Positions 1-4,706 of a DNA stretch of 6,199 nucleotides are shown here, piece after piece; position 1 is the first letter of the stretch; every line of letters begins with the position of its first letter. The DNA comes from Actinomycetes bacterium (lineage in GTDB: Bacteria; Actinomycetota; Actinomycetes; Mycobacteriales; Micromonosporaceae), in the NCBI GenBank assembly GCA_023437285.1, contig JAEZGP010000226.1, positions 1 to 6,199 of the forward strand. Reading direction: 5' to 3'. Position numbers and translations under genes: made by a program. The notes beneath the pieces are model-generated. The model did not search any database, was not told the origin of the DNA, and saw only the letters and a program-made list of their open reading frames with translations.

Positions 1-117
1 GGCAAGCTCGCCGACCTGATGCTGCAGGGCTTCGCCGCGCGCGGCCTGCAGGGCCGCTCCCTGGCCGACGCGATGGCGTCCGGCCGGGAGCTGCGCTGGG
101 CCTGGTTCAAGCACTAG
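1..117 (+). CDS. Second copy of the 3' end of a polysaccharide deacetylase gene (partial, cut by window edge)
   Basis: The first base starts a codon, and 38 codons run to a TAG at 115-117, starting GKLADLMLQGF and ending RWAWFKH. These residues are identical to residues 207-244 of the complete deacetylase on the opposite strand at 153-887, and the DNA is an exact reverse complement. The fragment holds only the C-terminal region behind the last catalytic motif, so no active-site residue is visible in it. It may be the end of a second, tail-to-tail deacetylase gene. It may equally be a fold-back artefact at a contig end, which I think more likely because there is not one mismatch, even in the 8 non-coding bases after the stop. 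The protein reading is certain; its existence as a separate gene is doubtful. Confidence 0.4.
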   Translation, partial: GKLADLMLQGFAARGLQGRSLADAMASGRELRWAWFKH

Positions 118-152
118 CCCGTGGCCCCCCCCCGCCGGGCCGCCCCCACGGG
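118..152. terminator. Possible terminator stem-loop between the convergent deacetylase ends
   Basis: CCCGTGG at 118-124 pairs with CCACGGG at 146-152 around a 21-nt GC-only loop. It starts directly after the deacetylase stop codon on either strand. There is no T-run, which is common for actinobacterial terminators. If the inverted repeat around it is an artefact, this small stem may be the only native part of the palindrome and the point where the strand folded back. Termination activity is inferred from position and pairing only. Confidence 0.4.
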
Positions 153-887
153 CTAGTGCTTGAACCAGGCCCAGCGCAGCTCCCGGCCGGACGCCATCGC
201 GTCGGCCAGGGAGCGGCCCTGCAGGCCGCGCGCGGCGAAGCCCTGCAGCATCAGGTCGGCGAGCTTGCCGCGGTCGATGCGCGGCTCGGGGCCGTCGTTG
301 ACGCCGTCGGCCGGGCCGGCGTGCCCGTCGTGACAGAGCACCACCGAGCCCTTGCCGCTGCCGGCCATGGCGTCCTGGGCCAGCTGCTCCTCCGGCAGGT
401 CGCGCCAGTCGCCCGGGGTCGGGCCCCACACCACGGGCATCAGGCCCGCGCGCCGGATGGCCAGCCAGGTGGCCGGCACCTGCGCCCCGTACGGCGGGCG
501 GAACCACTTCACCGGCGCGCCGACGATGTCCTCCAGCTGGGCGCGGCCGTCGCGGGTGCGCCGGAAGACGTCCTGGGCCGAGAAGTCGGTGAGCCGCTTG
601 TGGTCCAGCCCGTGCAGGGCGATCTCGTGCCCCGCGTCGCGCACCTCGCGCAACAGCGTGGGGTTGCGGTGCACGCGGCCCATCAGGACGAAGAACGTGG
701 CCGTGGCCTGGTGGCGGGCGAGCGCGGCGAGCACCCGCTCGGTGCCGACGTCGTCCGGGCCGTCGTCGTAGGTCAGCACGATGTGCGGGGCATCGGTGCG
801 GATGGCGCGCACGGAGCCCACCGGGCTGCTCGCCTTCCGCGCGACGGTCTTGACGATCGTGCGTCCTGCCCGCGCTGCGCCGCTCAC
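153..887 (-). CDS. Polysaccharide deacetylase family protein (NodB homology domain)
   Basis: This 244-residue protein carries the full set of NodB-domain motifs of carbohydrate esterase family 4, metal-dependent enzymes that remove N-acetyl (sometimes O-acetyl) groups from glycans. They are TYDDGPDD with the catalytic and metal-binding pair D41/D42, HGLDH with metal ligands H92 and H96, RPPYG at 130-134, GDW at 159-161, and VLCHDGH with H186. The second motif has Gly where Ser or Thr is usual. The N-terminus (about 33 residues, basic, no hydrophobic run) shows no signal peptide or membrane anchor, so an exported enzyme is not supported; it may act on a precursor inside the cell. The GTG start at 885-887 is chosen because GAGGAG lies 5 bases upstream and the NodB domain begins shortly after; the frame stays open far upstream only as a shadow of the neighbouring gene. 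It is transcribed divergently from the glycosyltransferase at 1035. Substrate unknown; a role in the polysaccharide of this locus is inferred from context. Confidence 0.93.
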   Translation of the reverse strand: MSGAARAGRTIVKTVARKASSPVGSVRAIRTDAPHIVLTYDDGPDDVGTERVLAALARHQATATFFVLMGRVHRNPTLLREVRDAGHEIALHGLDHKRLTDFSAQDVFRRTRDGRAQLEDIVGAPVKWFRPPYGAQVPATWLAIRRAGLMPVVWGPTPGDWRDLPEEQLAQDAMAGSGKGSVVLCHDGHAGPADGVNDGPEPRIDRGKLADLMLQGFAARGLQGRSLADAMASGRELRWAWFKH

Positions 888-1034
888 CCGTACTCCTCGT
901 CCCGCGTTGTCGGTGCTGTGACCTGACGATCCTAGGTGCCCTGGCCGGCGCCGGAATGTCGGGCAGCCGACCAAGCCGCCGGTCGGCCCGGGATAGTCTT
1001 GCCCGTCCGCTACCCCCACAAGGAGCTTGCGAGC
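888..1034. promoter_or_regulatory. Divergent promoter region between deacetylase and glycosyltransferase
   Basis: These 147 bases separate two start codons facing away from each other, so at least one promoter in each direction is expected. For the minus strand, TAGGAT (929-934) fits the actinobacterial TANNNT -10 pattern and would give a leader of about 35 bases. For the plus strand, TAGTCT (994-999) fits the same pattern, about 30 bases before the start codon. No convincing -35 TTGAC element is visible for either. A perfect 10-bp palindrome CCGGCGCCGG at 945-954 lies between the two candidates and could be a shared operator, but such palindromes arise easily by chance at this GC content. 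That the region holds promoters is likely; the exact boxes are guesses. Confidence 0.45.
893..898 (-). promoter_or_regulatory. Ribosome binding site of the deacetylase
   Basis: On the minus strand GAGGAG is followed by five bases (TACGG) and then GTG. This strong site fixes the start of the deacetylase at 887 and excludes longer readings of the same open frame, which would run antisense through the neighbouring glycosyltransferase. Confidence 0.8.
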
Positions 1035-2183
1035 ATGGCCGGTCCCCGCATCGGATTCGCCTGTGTCTGGGACCACCCCAATCCCCAGAAGACGTGGTCG
1101 TACACGCCGTGGAACCTGCGCAACGCCATGCGCCAGTACGGCGACGTGATCGACGTGGGCGTCGAGGTGCCCGCCAAGGTTCAGTTGGGGCTCAAGGTGC
1201 TGCACGCGCGCCGTCGGGGTGGGCGGTTTGTCACGACCTGGCAGCAATCGCGGCTGACCGACGCGTACTTCCACTGGGGGCTCGACCGCGCCGTGGTCGC
1301 CGCCGGATGCGACGTCGTGGTCGAAATCGGCGATATCGCCCCCGTGGACAAGCCCTTTTACCTGTACCAGGACCTGAGCTTCGACCTGCTGCTGGACGCG
1401 CAGGACCGGCACGGTGTGCCGCTGCCGTTCGGTCTCACCCGCGCCGACATCGAGCGCCGCCGCGACCGCCAGCGCGGCATCTACGAGAAGGCCACCGGCG
1501 TGCTGGCCATGAGCCACTGGTTCGGCCAGAGCCTCGTCGACCTCTCCGGCCTGCCGCCCGAGAAGGTGCACGTCATCCACCCGGGCCGCTCGGCGGCCGC
1601 CACCGAGCCGCCGCCGCTGCCCGAGCGGTCCGGCCCCCGGCGCAAGCTGCTGCTCGTCGGCCGCGGCTCGTTCACCGGCAAGGGCGGCGACCTGACGCTG
1701 GCCGCCCTGCAGATCCTGCGCCGCGAGGTCGACCCGGAGATCACGCTGACCTTCGCGGGGCCGCCCGAGTGGCCGCTGGACACGCCGGTCCCGGACGGGG
1801 TCACGTTCCTGGGCTCGGTCCCGCGCGAGGAGGTCGCGCGGCTGTTCGACACCCACGACCTGTTCGTCATGCCGAGCCGGCTGGAGGGCTTCGGCATCGT
1901 GTTCACCGAGGCGATGTCGCGGGGCCTGCCGTGCATCGGCCGCGACGCGTACGCGATGACCGAGATCATCGAGCCGGGGGTGACCGGCGCTCTGATCAGC
2001 GGCGACGACCCGGCCGAGCTGGCCCGCGTCATCGCCGCGTCCCTGGCCGACGACGCCCTCTACGACAATTGCGCCAAGCGGGCACCCGAGGTGTCGTCCT
2101 GGTACACCTGGGACCGGGCCGGTCGCCAGGTCGTCGACGTCGTCACGGGCGCGGCGACCCCGTCGGGCCGCCACGCCCGTTAG
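1035..2183 (+). CDS. Glycosyltransferase, GT-B fold, GT4-type
   Basis: This 382-residue protein has the organisation of retaining GT-B glycosyltransferases, which move a sugar from a nucleotide donor to an acceptor, here probably a lipid-linked oligosaccharide at the cytoplasmic face. The C-terminal half shows the donor-binding signature: LLLVGRGSFTGKGG with R210 and K216, then RLEGFGIVFTEAMSRGLP with the EX7E pair E284 and E292. The N-terminal half (GFACVWDHPNPQKTWSY onward) is the acceptor domain and does not reveal the acceptor. No signal peptide or membrane helix is seen. The ATG at 1035 is preferred over an in-frame ATG at 936 because AAGGAG (1020-1025) precedes it by 9 bases and the first beta-strand (RIGFACVW) follows at once; the 33 extra residues of the longer form look like translated leader. 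The last nine codons and the TAG are made by the first copy of a 34-bp tandem repeat. It stands alone on its strand, divergent from the deacetylase and convergent with the polymerase/ligase gene. Sugar and linkage cannot be told. Confidence 0.92.
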   Translation: MAGPRIGFACVWDHPNPQKTWSYTPWNLRNAMRQYGDVIDVGVEVPAKVQLGLKVLHARRRGGRFVTTWQQSRLTDAYFHWGLDRAVVAAGCDVVVEIGDIAPVDKPFYLYQDLSFDLLLDAQDRHGVPLPFGLTRADIERRRDRQRGIYEKATGVLAMSHWFGQSLVDLSGLPPEKVHVIHPGRSAAATEPPPLPERSGPRRKLLLVGRGSFTGKGGDLTLAALQILRREVDPEITLTFAGPPEWPLDTPVPDGVTFLGSVPREEVARLFDTHDLFVMPSRLEGFGIVFTEAMSRGLPCIGRDAYAMTEIIEPGVTGALISGDDPAELARVIAASLADDALYDNCAKRAPEVSSWYTWDRAGRQVVDVVTGAATPSGRHAR

Positions 2184-2302
2184 CCGGGCGACCTCGTCGG
2201 GCCGGCATGCCCGTTAGCCGGGCGACCTCGTCGGGCCGACACGCCCGTTAGCCGGGCGACCCCGTCGGGCCGGCATGCCCGTTAGCCGGGCGACTCCGTC
2301 GG
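2157..2302. repeat. 34-bp tandem repeat, four full copies plus a 10-bp partial copy
   Basis: Copies start at 2157, 2191, 2225 and 2259; 2293-2302 repeats the first ten bases with one mismatch to copy 4. Units differ at only a few places: the fourth base (C or T) and a short stretch before GCCCG reading CCAC, GCAT, ACAC and GCAT in turn. Every unit ends GCCCGTTAGCCGGGCG, a stem of 5-6 bp (CGCCCG/CGGGCG, with a T-G pair in copies 2 and 4) around the loop TTAGC. A second CGGGC earlier in the unit can compete for the same GCCCG arm. Copy 1 encodes the C-terminus TPSGRHAR and stop of the plus-strand glycosyltransferase; copy 4 and the partial copy encode the last residues and stop of the minus-strand membrane protein. 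There are no unique spacers, so it is not a CRISPR array. Confidence 0.95.
2174..2292. terminator. Candidate bidirectional terminator made of four repeated hairpins
   Basis: Four copies of the stem-loop GCCCG-TTAGC-CGGGC (first at 2175-2189, then every 34 bases) sit exactly where a plus-strand and a minus-strand gene converge with 98 bp between their stops. The stem is the same read from either strand, so it could end transcription from both sides. There is no T-run. TAG falls at 2181, 2215, 2249 and 2283 on the plus strand and TAA opposite each one; because 34 is not a multiple of three, the series also stops all reading frames in both directions. Terminator function is inferred from geometry. 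Confidence 0.55.
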
Positions 2303-3760
2303 CTTGCTCGGCAGGGCCGGCTTCGCGTCAGGGGCCGCCCCGATCGCGGGTGCGCCGGGGCCGTCCAGGGTGACCACGGGGAACTCCCCGGTGAACTGTT
2401 CGTGCGGCGTCGCCGTGCTGATCTGCCGGCTCGGGTGGGTGAGCCGCCACATCGCCCCGGCCGCGCCGGTGAGCACGAACCACATCGTGGCGTACGTGAT
2501 GAAGCCCAGCGAGTCGAACGTCAGCCCGACCAGCATCGACACGAACTGGGTGGAGATGAGCGCGGCGCACAGCTGCCGGTCGGCCTCGCTGGTGGAGCGG
2601 CGCATCGCGATGACCGCCAGGCTGATGGCCACCACGTGCAGGGCCAACAGCGCGAACACCCCGACCAGGCCGTTGGTCATGAGGTAGAACAGCCACTCGT
2701 TGTCGAGGATCCGGTACGCCTGGGGCACGAACGTACCCGTGCCCCGGCCGAACCACGGCCGCTCCGAGAAGTACTGGGCGACCTGCTCGTAGTCGTCCGT
2801 ACGGCCCTGGATGCTGGGGTCGTTGCTGGCGCCCAGGAACAGTGATTTCAGCGTGCCGAGCAGGCCGGGACGGATGACCATGAACGCCGCCGTGCCGAAC
2901 GCCAACACCACGAGGACGTTGGCCCGGATGCGCCAGGGCAGCGCCGGCAGCACGCAGATGAGCGCGACGCCGGCGGCCAGGATGCCGGTGCGCGACAGGG
3001 TGAGCGGGATCGCCGAGGCCGCGAGGACGCCGCTGATCGCGGCGAGCTGGCGGCGTCCGCGGGTCTCGCCGAACCGCGTGTAGTGCATGGCGTACGGCAC
3101 CACCATGGCCATGGCTGCGCTGAACTCGATGTAGTGCAGCGCCGTGCTCGGCACCCGGAACAGGCCGTCGCCGCGCGACGCGAAGCCGGTCAGGTCGCGC
3201 TTGTATTCCAGGCCCGGGATGATGATGTTCTGCGTGATGTCGTAACCGCTGGCGAACTGGATGATGCCGATCAGGCCCATGAAGCCGCACAGCCAGACCA
3301 GCACCTGGAGCGCGCGGTCGAGCCGCTCGCGGGTCGAGATGCCGTCGGCGGTCATCAGGATGACGCCGATCATGGCCAGCGTCTTGAGCATCTCCATGTC
3401 GGAGGCGTTGGCCTCGATCAGGGTGAGGCCGCGCAGGTAGCCCAGGCCGTACGAGATGAGGGCCGAGATGAGGAAGAAGCCGACCGCCCAGCGCAGCGGC
3501 TGCGGGCCGCGCATGGCCAGCGCGGGGTGGATGCGGCCGGCGACCCACCAGGCGCACAGCAGCAGGGACACGAGCTGGGCGGGCCGGCCGATGTCGGTCA
3601 TGCCCGGCACGATGAGGCCGGCCGGGATGACGCACAGCAGCACCAGCATGAGGACGATCAAGGCGGTCGGGTCGAGGCCGCCGCGCCGGCGCGTGGTGTA
3701 CGTCCCGTCGGCGACGCGGCCGGGGTCGAGGTCGACCGGGTGGATGGTGACGGCGGTCAA
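2282..3760 (-). CDS. O-antigen ligase / polysaccharide polymerase family membrane protein (Wzy_C type)
   Basis: This 492-residue protein has about 11-12 hydrophobic segments: near 33-53, 60-76, 89-109, 124-138, 150-170, 213-227, 240-254, 259-275, 280-297, 357-385 (perhaps two) and 400-438. Between helices is a polar region with the family signature: LSRTG at 255-259, then GRTDDYEQ (319-326), RPWFGRGTGTF (334-344) and DNEWL (353-357). In the WaaL/Wzy_C family these mark the extracytoplasmic loop that acts on undecaprenyl-linked glycan. The position often held by His before the conserved Asn is Asp353 here. The soluble tail (about 439-492) is Pro/Ala-rich. Start is TTG at 3760: GGGGAGG lies 7 bases upstream, and the start overlaps the stop of the Wzz-like gene as TTGA, so translational coupling is likely. 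Pairing with a chain-length regulator favours a polymerase role over a ligase, but sequence alone does not decide. Confidence 0.9.
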   Translation of the reverse strand: MTAVTIHPVDLDPGRVADGTYTTRRRGGLDPTALIVLMLVLLCVIPAGLIVPGMTDIGRPAQLVSLLLCAWWVAGRIHPALAMRGPQPLRWAVGFFLISALISYGLGYLRGLTLIEANASDMEMLKTLAMIGVILMTADGISTRERLDRALQVLVWLCGFMGLIGIIQFASGYDITQNIIIPGLEYKRDLTGFASRGDGLFRVPSTALHYIEFSAAMAMVVPYAMHYTRFGETRGRRQLAAISGVLAASAIPLTLSRTGILAAGVALICVLPALPWRIRANVLVVLAFGTAAFMVIRPGLLGTLKSLFLGASNDPSIQGRTDDYEQVAQYFSERPWFGRGTGTFVPQAYRILDNEWLFYLMTNGLVGVFALLALHVVAISLAVIAMRRSTSEADRQLCAALISTQFVSMLVGLTFDSLGFITYATMWFVLTGAAGAMWRLTHPSRQISTATPHEQFTGEFPVVTLDGPGAPAIGAAPDAKPALPSKPTESPG

Positions 3761-4566
3761 CTCGTGCCCTCCCCGGACGCCGGCGCCTTCGGCTGCGCCG
3801 GGATGATCATGGTTTGGTCGTTGTTGGCCGGCGCGCCCTGGACGCCGGCGAGTACCGGTGGCCGGTCGGGCGGCGGGCCGGCCGTGGCGAGCGACTGGCC
3901 GGGGGAGCCGTAGCCCGGCACCTCGGCGACGACGGCGTTGGCGGCCTCGGCCAGCCGGTGGCGACCACGGCGCATGTACGAGTCGAAGGCGATCGTGAGC
4001 GCCAGCGTGATCAGCAGCCCGGCCAGCGCGAACCCGCCGACCACTCGCTTGAAGGTGTTCGACTGGGTGCTGATCAGGCTGGGCTCGTCGATGACCTGGG
4101 TCGTGATGCGCTCGATCTCGGGGACCTTGTAGCGCACCTGTAGCTGCAGCACGCTCTGTTTGACCAGCTCCGTCAGCTCGGCCACGGTCTGGATCGCCAT
4201 GTCCTCCGTGTGGCCGACCGCCGCGAGATTGATGATCGGCAGGTACGGGTCGGCCGTCACCGTGTACGACTTGGACAGGTTCTTGCCGGCGATGATGACC
4301 GCGGCACCGCCGGCCTGCAGGCTTACCACCAGGGACCGGGCGACGTTCTTCAGGCCGGGGCCCAACCAGGGGTTGATCCGGGTGACACCGAGGTGGTCGG
4401 TGTCGGCGCTCAGCGCGGGCGGCACGAGCAGCACCTGGCTGCTGGCCCGGTATTCCGGCTGCATGTGGGTCGCGGTCCACAGGGTCGTCGTCGTGGCCAC
4501 GAGCAGCAGCGGGAGCGCGACGTACCACCGCCGGATGACCAGCTTGATCAGCTCGAGCAGGTCCAC
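3757..4566 (-). CDS. Wzz-like polysaccharide chain-length determinant / co-polymerase
   Basis: This 269-residue protein has the two-helix plan of Wzz-type polysaccharide co-polymerases: a short cytoplasmic N-terminus (MDLLELIKLVIRR), helix 1 at about 14-33, an extracytoplasmic domain of about 140 residues beginning QPEYRASSQVLLVPP, and helix 2 at about 175-194 followed by basic residues (MRRGRHR). Such proteins set the chain length of Wzy-made glycans. The tail after helix 2 is about 75 residues, Pro/Ala/Gly-rich and apparently disordered. It has no Walker motifs, so there is no fused tyrosine kinase of the Wzc/CpsD kind, and no separate kinase gene is in the window. The start is GTG at 4564-4566: GAGGA ends 4 bases upstream and a second GAGGAG 11 bases upstream. 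Its TGA overlaps the TTG of the polymerase/ligase gene, consistent with joint function. Family assignment rests on topology and context more than on diagnostic residues. Confidence 0.8.
   Translation of the reverse strand: MDLLELIKLVIRRWYVALPLLLVATTTTLWTATHMQPEYRASSQVLLVPPALSADTDHLGVTRINPWLGPGLKNVARSLVVSLQAGGAAVIIAGKNLSKSYTVTADPYLPIINLAAVGHTEDMAIQTVAELTELVKQSVLQLQVRYKVPEIERITTQVIDEPSLISTQSNTFKRVVGGFALAGLLITLALTIAFDSYMRRGRHRLAEAANAVVAEVPGYGSPGQSLATAGPPPDRPPVLAGVQGAPANNDQTMIIPAQPKAPASGEGTS
3768..3774 (-). promoter_or_regulatory. Ribosome binding site fixing the TTG start of the polymerase/ligase gene
   Basis: On the minus strand GGGGAGG is followed by GCACGAG and then TTG. The site lies inside the last codons of the Wzz-like gene. 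It supports the unusual TTG start at 3760, since no ATG or GTG occurs in this frame before the first membrane helix. Confidence 0.75.
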
Positions 4567-4570
4567 GGTT

Positions 4571-4583
4571 TCCTCATCTCCTC
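4571..4583 (-). promoter_or_regulatory. Double ribosome binding site of the Wzz-like gene
   Basis: The minus strand carries GAGGAG (4578-4583) and GAGGA (4571-4575) in a row, 11 and 4 bases from the GTG start at 4566. Together they support this start and suggest independent, efficient initiation after the 140-bp gap from the previous gene. Confidence 0.65.
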
Positions 4584-4624
4584 GCTGGCGGTGCGTCGCC
4601 GACCCGGGCCTGACCCGCCTCGAT

Positions 4625-4645
4625 GCCGGCGGACAGGCCGCCGGC
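4625..4645. terminator. 8-bp perfect stem-loop in the gap between glycosyltransferase and Wzz-like gene
   Basis: GCCGGCGG (4625-4632) pairs exactly with CCGCCGGC (4638-4645) around a 5-base loop. It lies in the 140-bp gap 4567-4706, about 60 bases after the glycosyltransferase stop and 60 before the Wzz-like start. On the minus strand no T-run follows, so it may be a weak terminator or attenuator separating two transcription units, or a processing site. I see no convincing -10/-35 pair behind it, so whether the Wzz-like gene has its own promoter is open. The rest of the gap holds nothing I recognise. Confidence 0.45.
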
Positions 4646-4706
4646 CCAGGCTAAAAGGTGCGTACGGGTGGACACGGTCGCGCCTTGAGCCGAGCCGGTG
4701 TCGACT

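Larger units (their letters stand above)
1..269. repeat. Perfect 124-bp inverted repeat with a 21-nt centre
   Basis: I compared 1-124 base by base with the reverse complement of 146-269 and found no mismatch. The unpaired centre is 125-145, which begins with nine C. The innermost 7 bp (CCCGTGG at 118-124, CCACGGG at 146-152) lie just outside both stop codons and would by themselves form an ordinary terminator-like stem. The left arm begins at base 1, so the true arm could be longer. Nothing resembles insertion-sequence ends: both arms are the coding end of the same deacetylase. Long perfect palindromes are unstable in replicating DNA, which together with the edge position favours an artefact of snap-back synthesis or assembly. 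Confidence 0.97.

Noticed and set aside
1..269. Terminal inverted repeats of an insertion sequence
   Set aside because: Only 21 bp lie between the arms, both arms are deacetylase coding sequence, and there is no transposase or target duplication.
945..954. CCGGCGCCGG palindrome as an operator
   Set aside because: Well placed between divergent genes, but a 10-bp GC palindrome is too likely by chance here to be called a regulatory site on its own.
936..1034. Longer form of the plus-strand glycosyltransferase from ATG at 936
   Set aside because: The extra 33 residues have no domain features, overlap the likely promoter, and lack a ribosome site; ATG 1035 has AAGGAG 9 bases upstream.
153..2174. 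A 673-codon open frame on the minus strand that includes the deacetylase
   Set aside because: Its first two thirds are antisense to the plus-strand glycosyltransferase and give low-complexity Arg/Ala/Gly/Asp text; the GTG at 887 with a perfect ribosome site marks the real start.
956..2251. 431-codon plus-strand frame overlapping the glycosyltransferase
   Set aside because: Arg/Pro/Ala-rich shadow with no motifs; the overlapping frame has intact EX7E and donor-site motifs.
2157..2302. CRISPR array
   Set aside because: Units are contiguous with no unique spacers, and the outer copies are part of two coding ends.
3083..3913. 276-codon plus-strand frame
   Set aside because: Antisense to two real minus-strand genes, with His/Asp/Gln/Arg-rich text typical of GC-rich shadows.
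3761..4528. N-terminal extension of the polymerase/ligase frame over the Wzz-like gene
   Set aside because: Frame-shifted shadow of the Wzz-like gene; the TTG at 3760 with GGGGAGG is a better start.
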